Source: a virus
Virus record (IMG/VR): IMGVR_UViG_3300020034_000008
Coordinates: 1 to 64,000 of that record
Reading direction: 5' to 3' (one strand)
DNA length: 64,000 nt
The notes below the pieces were generated by a model, which ran no database searches, was not told where the DNA came from, and saw only the letters and a list, made by a program, of their open reading frames with translations. Below are positions 40,942-50,607 of this stretch, piece after piece. A program made the position numbers and the translations under genes. Numbering within the stretch: the stretch's first letter is position 1; each line of letters begins with the position of its first letter.

Positions 40942-41459
40942 GTCTGAACAGTGCAACATTGCAGGTTAGTTTAGCAACTCTATTTAGCGGAGCGTTCGTG
41001 TTTCCTGGCGAAGTTGTAGGTAGGTGGCCGGTCGACAAAGCCGAATGTGCTTATGCCTGGACAAAGTGCTACGCAGACTATGCTGCTACAGCACAATCCT
41101 GCCAAGGTGTCAATCCCTCAACTTTGGTTTCAGCTAGAGCAACCATGCAGTCTGCACTTTTACTAGCTTTAGACACAATTGATCCGGCATCATGTGCCAG
41201 CGCTATTGCTGCTGCTATGACTGCTTTTTGGCTTACGCCACCTATTGTATTCACAGGAGCTACAGCAGGATTAGTTAGCTCTGTTACAGGCACAGCAGCT
41301 TTACAGTCTACGCTTATTTTAAATTGGGCGTCTAATGTTGCCGCACACATCTCTGCTCAAGATGCTGCTACACAACATGCTTCTGTATTTGACACATTTA
41401 CAAAAACAGTAATTGTAGCTCACATTGCGCCTGGCGCGTGCTCTGCACCGTTGGCGTAA
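40938..41459 (+). CDS. hypothetical baseplate-region protein, 173 aa
   Basis: ATGA overlap with the spike gene. Ala-rich helical protein with seven Cys, unusual for a virion protein. No motif. It might be a spike accessory or a chaperone of the following fibre. Confidence 0.45.
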   Translation: MSLNSATLQVSLATLFSGAFVFPGEVVGRWPVDKAECAYAWTKCYADYAATAQSCQGVNPSTLVSARATMQSALLLALDTIDPASCASAIAAAMTAFWLTPPIVFTGATAGLVSSVTGTAALQSTLILNWASNVAAHISAQDAATQHASVFDTFTKTVIVAHIAPGACSAPLA

Positions 41460-41468
41460 GGAGATTAC

Positions 41469-44400
41469 ATGGGTGCGGTAGTTCAAATTAATGCAGTGTC
41501 AACGCGCGTAAAAGACGTGCCGTTTGGTGTTGCTGTGTCTTTATTGAATGCATCTCTTGGTGGTGTCACCTCTCAGAAGTGGGAAGTAGTTGCGTACTCA
41601 CAAGACATTTACGGTAACGAGCCAGACCCAGCTAACTACTCTGGTTGGACACTTACAGGTAAAATCTTTAGTCGTACGCAATCTGGCACATACCCTGCTG
41701 TTACGTTTACGCCTGACATTTCTGGTAATTATATAATTCGTCTTACAGACACAACTAATGTTGATCCATTACTGTGGACTATTCAGACTGCTGTTGTTCG
41801 CGTAAAGGATCAATTATCTGGTGGCTATATACCTGCGCCAGGAGAAAACGATGAAGTTGACACAGACCGTGGATGGTCTTTAGAGCGTAATCAAGACCTA
41901 CGCATACAAGCTAGGTTTGCTGCATATGGCGGTCATATGCGAGTTGTAAACCTAACAGGTTCGACAATTGCGAGAGGAAAAATCTGTAAGGTTATCGGCT
42001 TTACAGATATGCACACTGTCGGTGGAAGTGCTGTTCCTGGTGGTTCTACCGTACGTAGAGAGCGTATTGCTAAAGTACAAGTAGCTAACTCCAGCGACAG
42101 CGACGCCACAAACGCAGTCTATGTGCTGGTAACTGAGCCTGCTGGTTTACTTAATAATGGAACTAGTTATGCTCTGCGCAATGGCATGTTCGAAGGTGTT
42201 AATCCTAGTACAGGCGGTGTTAGTGTAAACTTCTCTGGTTTTACAGTTGCAGCACTCGTCTATCTGAATACAACAGGTGACATAGTAAGTGCTCCTGCTG
42301 GCTCGAACACTGTAGCTATTGGACGATGTATTGAAAATGGTTCAGACGGTGATATGCTGTTTGATGGATCATTTTCACGATCGTTTACCAGTAAGTTTAT
42401 CGTTCAAGGTACGGTTGACTCTCAGTTACCAAACGCACAATTTTTAGGGGCTTTAGGTACAGGGCTTGTAAAGAACACGACAACAACAGGTGTGTTGTCT
42501 ATAGCTGCATCTGGTACTGATTACGAAGTTCCTTTGACTTTCTCTACCCCTGGTAATACTCGAACAGGAAATAACGTTACAGCAGACTACATCACAGGTA
42601 AGGCAGGCAATCAGCAGTGGTACGGCGGTTTTGCGTCTGGTGACGGTTTAACCATTGACGCAAACTTTAATGCAACTAAAGGTCCACTACGTTTGAATGC
42701 TGCACGTATGGGCTTCAATCGTGTGGCTGGGTCGTCGAATATGTACGATTTCGACCTTACTCAGACGTTCAATCAAGACGACACAACTACGTTAGATGCA
42801 TTCTTCATTCGTGGTAGTACGGTAACATTCAACGAAGACATAAACATAAACTCGGCTACGCGAGTTGCATACGTATCGATTGGACAGCCTACGTTTTTGA
42901 ATGCGTTCGATAACGACATTGGTCCTACGCCAGACGGAATCTCGACACTTTGGATCGAGGGCGAGCCAATTTGTGATGGCTGGGATGATGAAGAAAACAA
43001 ATGGGCTGTTTACGTAAAGAGTGGTGATGTCAGAGCAGCTTCTGGCAACGTCTGGGTTGGTGGTTTCAGTGGCGTTCAACTTGATCGTAATGGCAATCAA
43101 GCTATACAGAAGCTAATTGGTGGTTCATTAAGTGTAGTCAACTTAGTTCCTTCTCAACCACTCAATTTTGGTGTCAGTGGAAATACACTGGCTGTTCGTA
43201 TAACTACACCTAGTGGCAACGTCGGCTTGTCTGTTGCTCCTGGTGCAGCTAACCGACTGCGCGTTAACTCGTCACAGACTGTGGCTAGCGGAGCTAGCGC
43301 AACGCTTGACTCTGTGTACTTTGATCCTTCTACTATAACCATCACTGGTGTTACTACGATTGCTACTGCTCTTGGCTTCAATCAGCATACGTTTGCTGCG
43401 CCAGTGCTTAATGGCGCTGTAACAATTGGAGTAGCTGCTACGGTTGCTATTTCTGGTGCGCCGAGTGGCACAGCTACAATTACGCAACCGTTATCATTGT
43501 GGGTTCAGGCTGGCAACGTTCGTATCGCTAGTTTAAATGGTTTGCTGAAAGGTACAACTGGCATTGTTGGTGTGGCCACTGCTGGTACAGATTACTCACT
43601 GCCGATCGCAGCTGCTGACACGACAGTCATTTTCCCCACGGCGACCACTGTACGAGTCAATTTGTTGCCGTCTAAGTTCGTTGTGCAAGGCACGACAGAC
43701 ACTATGTTGCCGAATGCACAGTTTCTAGGTGCGTTGGGGACAGGGCTTGTCAAGAACACAACTACCACTGGTGTTCTGTCTATTGCAGCTGCAGGTACAG
43801 ATTTTGAGAGTCCGCTGACTTTTAACAGCGGTTTGACTCGTGCTACTAATACAGTTACCAATGATTTGTTCACAGGTAAGGGTGCTGGTCAAAGTGTTGT
43901 AGGCGCTACTTCAAATGGAGGATTTTTAACTCTTAGCTCGTCATCTGGAACTAAAGGTTTGATTAATTTTGGAGCGAGTAATTACGATGAATTAGGTAAT
44001 GTATTAAATGTAATAGGGTCCTCTACTTCACAGAATACTCCTGTTGTTACAGTACAGTCTACAAGTGCGTCTGGTGTGGCACCGATTCATTTTAAAATTA
44101 ACGGTGTGTTGCGTGGTGGACTTCGCGGCGATTCTTCTGGTAGCATGACGTGGTTTGCTCAGGGTGCTAATCATTACTTCTTAACAGGTGGTGAATTTGG
44201 AGTAGGGTCTATTAAGGCCAAAATTTTTGCTAATGGTAATTTCCTTGTTAGTGATCCTGGAGTTAGTTTTGACGCTACAGATTCGGGTGCCCAGTTTGGT
44301 ACAAGTGGGACGTCAAGTGGGTCGCAAGTAACTCGTTTTGCTACCAATCCGGCTAGTATTGTAGCAGCTAGTGGCGCAGCACTTGATGCTCACAGCTGGG

Positions 44401-46148
44401 ACAATGTTTTAATCTCGTTGACTGGTAGCACTACCATCACTAATGCGGCTGGATTTAATTTTGCAATTTTCAATGCGCCATCACTACTTGGTGCCAGCCC
44501 TGTTACGGTAACGCATGCCGGTACCTTGGTAGTGTCTGGCCCACCAAATCCTGGCCCGAATATAACTATTACGAATGGGTATGCGTTTTGGGTAAGGTCT
44601 GGCACCACGAAGCTTGCTGGTACTGTTATAGCTGGATCTTTAAATGGAATGTTGAAAGGTGTAAGTGGTACATTAACTGTTGCCACAGGTGGAACCGATT
44701 TTGCCTTGCCATCAGTCAATATAATAGCCGGTACCGGTCTTACTGGTGGTGGCACTATTGCAACAGATGTTACTTTGAATGTTATTGCTAACGCAGATAA
44801 CTCTATAGTCGTAAACGCTAACGATATACAAGTTGGAGTTATAAACGATACACAACATGGCAATCGTGGCAACGGAGCTTTACATACAGTAGCTACCACA
44901 TCTGTAAATGGATTCTTTGCTGCAACAGATAAAAGCACACTTGCTAACTCTAAATTCTTTGTTGGCAACTCAACTAATGCACCAGCCTCTGCTCAAAATC
45001 TAGGTGCTCTAGCATCAGGCATGTTGAAGCACACTGTATCTACAGGTACATCAACTATTGCTGTTGCTGTCTCTGGCACAGATTTTGAGTTACCACTGAC
45101 GTTTAGCACAGGACTAACGAGAGCTACTCAAACTATCACTGTTGACTTATCTACAGGCAAAGGCACAGGTCAAAGTGTGTATGGTGGTCTTACTTCAGGT
45201 GATCTAACACTTCACTCTAATACTAGTTCTAATGGAAAGATTTTCTTTAGCTCAAGTAACAATGGGTTTAATGAGTCTACAGGTAATTTTTGGCTTGGGC
45301 TATCTTCTCCAATTAGTTCTGCTCTGGTCCATATAAATCGTGATAGTAATGCTATTAATGAGTTGTTTAACACCAATCCAAACACAGGTGGTGCTGCTGG
45401 TTCAGCGTTTATACTTGGATTAGATATAACTAGTGATACAACCAAATATTTACAAATGAAAATGTTTGGTACTTCTTTTACAACGTCGGGTCTTATATCT
45501 GCCCAGGCAGGTATAATTGAACATAAACCATCAAACGGTGCGCCATTTTTACTTAGTCAAGCTGGTACTGGTGATGTTGTATGGACTACTACTAGTAGTG
45601 TTACAGAGAGAATGCGGCTGTTTAATAATGGACACTTTCAGATCGGATCGGTAGCAACTGACCAAGCTGCTCAATTCTCTCTGACTGGTACGTCAACTAC
45701 GGCCCAGGTAATGCGTTTGAAGACAACACCAGCTACACTAACTGCGTCTACGAGTTTAGTGCTTAACGCCTATAGCTGGGATCCAGTAACAGTTACTTTG
45801 TCGGGTGGAACTAACGTAGACACATCATCTGGGTTAAATCTTATCAGCATAAATTCTCCTAATTATACAAACAGTAGTGCTATGACAGTTAAAAATGCTG
45901 CAACTCTAGCTATTACTGGAGCGCCTGGTGGTGGTGGAAGTCTCAGTATTACCAATCGTTACGCGTTTTGGGTGCAAAATAATTTGTCCAGATTTGACGG
46001 CAATTTTGCATCTCCGTGGTTCGTTATTTTTGAGGTACCGGATCAAACATCACCTGCTGAACTTGGTACACCATTTAAAACCTTACCTGTTAAGGTGGTT
46101 GGTGATTCTACTGTTTATCACATTTTGTTATACACTGATGCTGGTTAA
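41469..46148 (+). CDS. long tail fibre, 1559 aa, modular
   Basis: AAGGAGA precedes the ATG. The protein is beta-rich and built of repeated modules. Module A (LPNAQFLGALGTGLVKNTTTTG) occurs at 42390, 43671 and, more changed, 44946. Module B (with NGLLKGTTGI-type ends) occurs at about 43276, 44365 and 45733. The N-terminal 150 residues look like an attachment domain (an Ig-like fold). The pattern fits a long trimeric fibre that reaches the host receptor. The C-terminal part is not in a known chaperone family. Confidence 0.75.
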   Translation: MGAVVQINAVSTRVKDVPFGVAVSLLNASLGGVTSQKWEVVAYSQDIYGNEPDPANYSGWTLTGKIFSRTQSGTYPAVTFTPDISGNYIIRLTDTTNVDPLLWTIQTAVVRVKDQLSGGYIPAPGENDEVDTDRGWSLERNQDLRIQARFAAYGGHMRVVNLTGSTIARGKICKVIGFTDMHTVGGSAVPGGSTVRRERIAKVQVANSSDSDATNAVYVLVTEPAGLLNNGTSYALRNGMFEGVNPSTGGVSVNFSGFTVAALVYLNTTGDIVSAPAGSNTVAIGRCIENGSDGDMLFDGSFSRSFTSKFIVQGTVDSQLPNAQFLGALGTGLVKNTTTTGVLSIAASGTDYEVPLTFSTPGNTRTGNNVTADYITGKAGNQQWYGGFASGDGLTIDANFNATKGPLRLNAARMGFNRVAGSSNMYDFDLTQTFNQDDTTTLDAFFIRGSTVTFNEDININSATRVAYVSIGQPTFLNAFDNDIGPTPDGISTLWIEGEPICDGWDDEENKWAVYVKSGDVRAASGNVWVGGFSGVQLDRNGNQAIQKLIGGSLSVVNLVPSQPLNFGVSGNTLAVRITTPSGNVGLSVAPGAANRLRVNSSQTVASGASATLDSVYFDPSTITITGVTTIATALGFNQHTFAAPVLNGAVTIGVAATVAISGAPSGTATITQPLSLWVQAGNVRIASLNGLLKGTTGIVGVATAGTDYSLPIAAADTTVIFPTATTVRVNLLPSKFVVQGTTDTMLPNAQFLGALGTGLVKNTTTTGVLSIAAAGTDFESPLTFNSGLTRATNTVTNDLFTGKGAGQSVVGATSNGGFLTLSSSSGTKGLINFGASNYDELGNVLNVIGSSTSQNTPVVTVQSTSASGVAPIHFKINGVLRGGLRGDSSGSMTWFAQGANHYFLTGGEFGVGSIKAKIFANGNFLVSDPGVSFDATDSGAQFGTSGTSSGSQVTRFATNPASIVAASGAALDAHSWDNVLISLTGSTTITNAAGFNFAIFNAPSLLGASPVTVTHAGTLVVSGPPNPGPNITITNGYAFWVRSGTTKLAGTVIAGSLNGMLKGVSGTLTVATGGTDFALPSVNIIAGTGLTGGGTIATDVTLNVIANADNSIVVNANDIQVGVINDTQHGNRGNGALHTVATTSVNGFFAATDKSTLANSKFFVGNSTNAPASAQNLGALASGMLKHTVSTGTSTIAVAVSGTDFELPLTFSTGLTRATQTITVDLSTGKGTGQSVYGGLTSGDLTLHSNTSSNGKIFFSSSNNGFNESTGNFWLGLSSPISSALVHINRDSNAINELFNTNPNTGGAAGSAFILGLDITSDTTKYLQMKMFGTSFTTSGLISAQAGIIEHKPSNGAPFLLSQAGTGDVVWTTTSSVTERMRLFNNGHFQIGSVATDQAAQFSLTGTSTTAQVMRLKTTPATLTASTSLVLNAYSWDPVTVTLSGGTNVDTSSGLNLISINSPNYTNSSAMTVKNAATLAITGAPGGGGSLSITNRYAFWVQNNLSRFDGNFASPWFVIFEVPDQTSPAELGTPFKTLPVKVVGDSTVYHILLYTDAG
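42390..45105 (+). repeat. fibre module A repeats
   Basis: Three diverged copies of about 150 bases at 42390-42543, 43671-43824 and 44946-45105, encoding SKF-V-G, NAQFLGALG and SGTDFE-PLTF. The first two are still close at base level. They alternate with module B, so the fibre grew by unit duplication. Confidence 0.65.
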
Positions 46149-46220
46149 TAGTTTCCTAGTCAGTAGTTATAAATAAAAGGCGAAGTAACTGTGTCCCTAA
46201 TTGAACAAAGGAAAATGAAC

Positions 46221-46664
46221 ATGGGAAAAGAAGCCAGGAACAAGAAGGAAGCATCGGTAATTGTTAGTCCTATTGAGTTAACAGATCGTGAAAGATTTTT
46301 TCTCTTTATGTGGATGGAGCAAGCTGTTCCGTCAACTGAGATTGAAGATAAACGTCGATACACTGAAACGTACGAGCAGCTTAAGCTAGACGAAATTCAG
46401 GAAGAGATTGTAACGCTTGGTGGCAAAGGCACAACAAATCTTGAATTTAAATTTGAACACTCTGATCTTAGAAAGGAACCAGGTACTGGTAGCTTGTTCG
46501 ACATTACTAAAGCTACTAGCGATTATATGAATAAATTCTTCACAGCAAAAGAACCACCTATGTCTGGTCCTTATGTTCGTCATCTTCTTCCTGTGCAGGA
46601 GAGAACTATTCTGTACTCTGCTGGCAACTACAAGGTTCCATCACAATTGAAAGAGGTTGGATAA
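46221..46664 (+). CDS. hypothetical protein, 147 aa
   Basis: ATG 46221 is eight bases after AAAGGA; a GTG at 46191 is in frame but without a site. The product is soluble, charged and helical, with a segment ELTDRERFFLFMWMEQA. It follows the fibre, so it may help its assembly, but nothing in the sequence proves this. Confidence 0.5.
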   Translation: MGKEARNKKEASVIVSPIELTDRERFFLFMWMEQAVPSTEIEDKRRYTETYEQLKLDEIQEEIVTLGGKGTTNLEFKFEHSDLRKEPGTGSLFDITKATSDYMNKFFTAKEPPMSGPYVRHLLPVQERTILYSAGNYKVPSQLKEVG

Positions 46665-47035
46665 TGAAGAATTTTATTCTGTTATCTGCTATCGCTTTTA
46701 CACTTTCTTGCAGTCATATTCCACCAACAGTAGTTGACACTACACAGACGATCGCTGTCGATTGTTTGGCACCAGCAGTTAGAGATGTCGCTACGTCACT
46801 TCTAGACGACGTTGCTTCCGCTTTGCTTACTGGTGGCGATTGGAAAGCTGCTGTTAATAATATTGCTACTCGTATCAAGACTAATGGAATGGAAGCAGTT
46901 TGGTGTGCTGTTAATTACATTAAAGCAGAGGCAACAACTAAATTGTTTGCTAGCAAACGAATGGATGATGCAACAGTAGCACGACAGCAACTTATGTATG
47001 ACCGAGCTAGCGCTTGGTTAGCAGACCACAAGTGA
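46664..47035 (+). CDS. lipoprotein, 123 aa
   Basis: MKNFILLSAIAFTLSCSH has a lipoprotein signal with lipobox TLSC (Cys16). The mature part is helical, with two more Cys. It might be an outer-membrane spanin-type lysis protein or a superinfection factor; no inner-membrane partner is next to it. ATG overlaps the previous stop. Confidence 0.55.
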   Translation: MKNFILLSAIAFTLSCSHIPPTVVDTTQTIAVDCLAPAVRDVATSLLDDVASALLTGGDWKAAVNNIATRIKTNGMEAVWCAVNYIKAEATTKLFASKRMDDATVARQQLMYDRASAWLADHK

Positions 47036-47739
47036 GTGAAATAGCCGTCATAAACAGGTCACGTCTCTCTGACACGGAGGTTGCATTCATGACGGCTGGA
47101 TGCGACCTTCAGCTTAGAGAGCACTTCTTGCCTTTATGGGAGGGAGTCGAGTACACGCCTATTCGTTTTTATTCTAATGAAAAGGATTTGCCTCTAGTCT
47201 CAGATCTTGTTCGTTTGATGGTAATTGCTGACGTTATAGACGAGCCAGGTGCCTTGGGCTATCACACTATGGACCCAATGATTCACGGTATTGTGCTGGC
47301 TCAGTCTGATGGATCTACAAGTTCTATTTTATCACATGAGATTTTAGAGATGGCTGTAGATCCTCCAGCTAGTCGTTGGACTATGATGCCTGACGGGCGT
47401 TATGTTGCTGAAGAGATATGTGATCCTGTAGAAGCAGACTACTATCTTATAGATGTAGAAATATTTGGTGATAAGAAGCCTGTACTCGTTTCTGACTTCG
47501 TTACACCTGCGTGGTTCCTTAAAACAGGACTAGGCCCTTATAGTTACCTTGATCGTGCTCCTGCGCCGTTTATGTTGGCACCTGGTGGTTATATGATTGT
47601 GCGAGAGGGACATAATATATACGATGTATGGGCAGCTAAACCTGACGCATCAGTCAATACTGTCACACAGTCAGCCATAACCAGAGCACGCAAAGTGTGG
47701 TCACGCACAAGCAGGTTAAGAGCACGAGGCGTGCGATAA
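47032..47739 (+). CDS. HExxE-type putative metallopeptidase-like protein
   Basis: GTG 47032 overlaps the lipoprotein stop (GTGA). The 235-aa protein has SHEILEMAVDP (His102, Glu103, Glu106) followed by EEICDPVEAD and VSDFVTPAWF, a set I have seen in conserved proteins of unknown function that look like zinc peptidases. The zinc ligand at the third position would be Glu rather than His. The role in the tail region is unknown. Confidence 0.5.
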   Translation: MSEIAVINRSRLSDTEVAFMTAGCDLQLREHFLPLWEGVEYTPIRFYSNEKDLPLVSDLVRLMVIADVIDEPGALGYHTMDPMIHGIVLAQSDGSTSSILSHEILEMAVDPPASRWTMMPDGRYVAEEICDPVEADYYLIDVEIFGDKKPVLVSDFVTPAWFLKTGLGPYSYLDRAPAPFMLAPGGYMIVREGHNIYDVWAAKPDASVNTVTQSAITRARKVWSRTSRLRARGVR

Positions 47740-47743
47740 ACAA

Positions 47744-48124
47744 ATGGCAACTGGGTGGGGCAGGCAGTCGTGGGGGCCAGACGTTGGTGCTGGCGGTGGA
47801 TCTGCCGACAGTACCGGGCCTGTTATTACTAACGTTACTCCTGCACAAGGTGTACGACGTGGCTCAACACAGTCAGTTCAATTTGATGTTACAGACGATG
47901 TTGCTTTAAGAAGAGTCTTTCTTTACGCCAACTTCTCTGTTGACAAAGCATCAGAAGTTGTATGGAATGGTCTTATATTTTTATTCCCATACGGTCTGTC
48001 TATTCGTACAGAGCTTATAGCTGGCAGGTCTTATCGTTATATAATTAGTCGTCAAGGTGGTTGGCCAACAAATGATCTGGCTCTAACAGTTAATGCAATT
48101 GACTCGTCAGCTAATGAAGCATAA
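47744..48124 (+). CDS. Ig-like baseplate-region protein, 126 aa
   Basis: After a Gly-rich N-terminus (GWGRQSWGPDVGAGGG), the body looks like an Ig-like beta sandwich (GPVITNVTPAQG, with NAIDSSANEA at the end). It lies five bases after the previous gene and directly before the gp25-like gene. Probably a virion part. Confidence 0.5.
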   Translation: MATGWGRQSWGPDVGAGGGSADSTGPVITNVTPAQGVRRGSTQSVQFDVTDDVALRRVFLYANFSVDKASEVVWNGLIFLFPYGLSIRTELIAGRSYRYIISRQGGWPTNDLALTVNAIDSSANEA

Positions 48125-48595
48125 ATGCCTGTAACACTTACATGGCCAGTTACGCAGACCTTTGATGGTCAGACACAAACGTTTGGCCGTCATGTCTCGT
48201 TTCTTGGGAAAGGTCTACTATCTCCTTTACGTGAAGACAACACCACTGGAGATTTTCAGGTTGTAAGTGACGAGGCCAATGTGAAGCAGTGTCTGCGCGA
48301 TGGGATCCTTACAGCCATTGGTGAGCGAGTGATGTTGGAGCCATTCGGGACCATCACACCAACTTTGCTATTCGAAGAATCTGATGTTGTAGTAGACTTA
48401 CTGCAACCTTCTATAAGTGACTATGTACAACGATTTGAGCCTCGTGTGATTTTGCAGAGCGCTCAGGTAAACATGGATTCTGCTAATCCTGCTATGACAT
48501 CATTTAATGTATCAATTGTATACGTTATACGAGCAACTAATGCGAGACGTAACTTGGTTTTTCCGTTCTATCTAGCTAGCACAGATAGGGGATAG
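48125..48595 (+). CDS. baseplate wedge protein, gpW/gp25-like
   Basis: A 156-aa protein with GERVMLEPFGT, the mark of the gp25/gpW family, which starts sheath assembly on the baseplate. The ATG is right at the previous stop. The order W, J, I downstream is the normal P2-like and T4-like wedge order. Confidence 0.85.
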   Translation: MPVTLTWPVTQTFDGQTQTFGRHVSFLGKGLLSPLREDNTTGDFQVVSDEANVKQCLRDGILTAIGERVMLEPFGTITPTLLFEESDVVVDLLQPSISDYVQRFEPRVILQSAQVNMDSANPAMTSFNVSIVYVIRATNARRNLVFPFYLASTDRG

Positions 48596-48597
48596 AG

Positions 48598-50607
48598 ATG
48601 TCATTGGCTACAGTTGGTGGATCTTCTCTACTAAGTAGAACCGGAAGTCCTGTTATCGACTACACAAGTCTTGACTTTGCGGCAATAAAAGATGACTTGA
48701 AGAAGTATGCGCAAGCCACATTCTCAGACAGATGGACAGACTTCAATCCTAGTCAGTTCGCTGTCGTATTTCTGGACTTGATTTCGTATATGGGTGACTT
48801 GCTAACGTTCAATCTGAATGCTGCAATACGAGAGGTAACAGCTTCAACTTGTCAGCGTAGAGAACACCTAGCACAGATCGCTAAGTCATTCGATTATTTT
48901 ATGGCTTCTGCTGGTCCTGCTAGTGGCGTTGTGCGGGTGAATGTAAACGCTGCCAATCTTCCTATGGCTATAATAGCTGCTACTCAGCAATGGTCTGCTG
49001 GCGATATTATATTCCAGCCTTCACAAGATATAACTCTAATTGCTGTTGCTTCTCCTATAGCTATTGACAACGGTGATGGTACTTGGGACTTCTTAATACC
49101 AGTTATAGAAGGTCAGCAACTGACAGACGTTACACTGGGAGTGTCTGATGGCACGCGTGAGCAGTCGTTTGCTTTAACTCAAACACCACTATTAGACAAT
49201 ACACTGGTTGTTAAGGTGAACGGTTCTGCTTGGAGCCGTGTAACTACATTTACTAATAGTGGGCCAACTGACACTGAATATTTGGCTGAAACAAATGATG
49301 ACGATAATACAACAATATTCTTTGGTGACAATGTAAACGGGAAGATTCCACCACTTGGTCAGACTGTCACAGCTACTTGGAAAGCTGGTGGTGGGCAACG
49401 TGGCAATGTAGGTATCGCTACAGTTACTACTATTACTACTCCTGTTACTGGTATGAATAGTGTCACTAACGATTCTATAATGACTGGTGGATCTGAGCGA
49501 GAGACACTTAGTCATGCACGTTCGGCTTTGCCAAAATCTTTAGTTGCTGGTGATAGAGCTATCTCTATTACGGACTATGCAATTGTTGCTAAGCATACTT
49601 CGACTAGTGTGCAAAAAGCTTCGGCTCGCTTTTCACAGGACGGAGTAGTTGAAGTGGCAATCGTGCCTAACGGCGGCGGGTTACCTGGTGACACACTTAA
49701 AGCTGCGGTATCTACTTATGTGTCTGCTCGCAAAGCTGTTGGCCAACGTATACGCATTATAGACCCGACGTATATAAAGATAGCTGTGTCTGTCGACGCT
49801 TACGTTGACCCATCTAGTGACAAGGTACTTGCTAAGCAGCGTGTATCTGACTTATTTCTTACTGCTGATAGTACCGATATTCAAGATGCTATTTTTGATT
49901 TGCCAAATGTTGGTTTTGGCGCAAGAGATGATGACCATCAACCACAGCTTACTATTCAGCGCGTCTACGATCTTCTGAATGAACTTAAAGCTGTAGGTAT
50001 ACCAAGCACTAGGCTTATATCATTTACGACTAGCCCTATAGCAGTGTCTGTTGGTGCTGCAACAGGTAATGGCACATTTACTTTTACTACAACTGATACT
50101 GGCGCTAAGAAGCGTAGGCAGTGGCGTGTAGTGTTTACGTCACCTACAACGTACACAGTTTATGAACGTGTTTTTGGTACTATAACATCTATTAATAAAG
50201 ATGTATTGACTGACGATCGTGGTGGATTTCCTGCTTTTCCTGTTGGGTCAAAGTTAAATCCAAATTCTACACAGTCGTCAACTTACGGTGTAGACATAGC
50301 TAGCTCAACAGACAAGACTGTTAAACGTATTGCGTCTGTTGGCACTCTGTTGACTGTTGCTAATGTAGGCGACTCATACTATGTAGAGTGGTTGGCTACT
50401 CCATCCGTAGGCACAGTTGGAGTTACCTTTGTGCCAACCGGTTCAGGTGTATCTTGGTCATTTGTTGCTGGCACCATTGCATATGTAAATGGAGATGAGT
50501 TCGTTGTAACTGTGTTTGCAGAGGTTGATGACTTAGTATTACCAGCAGACCAAGTGCCAACGTTAGCAGCTACTGACTTAATAGTAAACATAAGGACAGC
50601 CTTATGA
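48598..50607 (+). CDS. baseplate wedge protein, gpJ/gp6-like
   Basis: A 669-aa protein opening with DYTSLDFAAIKDDLKKYAQ and LDLISYMGDLLTFNLNAA, typical of large gp6-like J proteins. The middle has GDRAISITDYAIVAKH, also conserved. The C-terminal 250 residues add beta-rich domains. It forms the wedge ring of the baseplate. Confidence 0.85.
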   Translation: MSLATVGGSSLLSRTGSPVIDYTSLDFAAIKDDLKKYAQATFSDRWTDFNPSQFAVVFLDLISYMGDLLTFNLNAAIREVTASTCQRREHLAQIAKSFDYFMASAGPASGVVRVNVNAANLPMAIIAATQQWSAGDIIFQPSQDITLIAVASPIAIDNGDGTWDFLIPVIEGQQLTDVTLGVSDGTREQSFALTQTPLLDNTLVVKVNGSAWSRVTTFTNSGPTDTEYLAETNDDDNTTIFFGDNVNGKIPPLGQTVTATWKAGGGQRGNVGIATVTTITTPVTGMNSVTNDSIMTGGSERETLSHARSALPKSLVAGDRAISITDYAIVAKHTSTSVQKASARFSQDGVVEVAIVPNGGGLPGDTLKAAVSTYVSARKAVGQRIRIIDPTYIKIAVSVDAYVDPSSDKVLAKQRVSDLFLTADSTDIQDAIFDLPNVGFGARDDDHQPQLTIQRVYDLLNELKAVGIPSTRLISFTTSPIAVSVGAATGNGTFTFTTTDTGAKKRRQWRVVFTSPTTYTVYERVFGTITSINKDVLTDDRGGFPAFPVGSKLNPNSTQSSTYGVDIASSTDKTVKRIASVGTLLTVANVGDSYYVEWLATPSVGTVGVTFVPTGSGVSWSFVAGTIAYVNGDEFVVTVFAEVDDLVLPADQVPTLAATDLIVNIRTAL

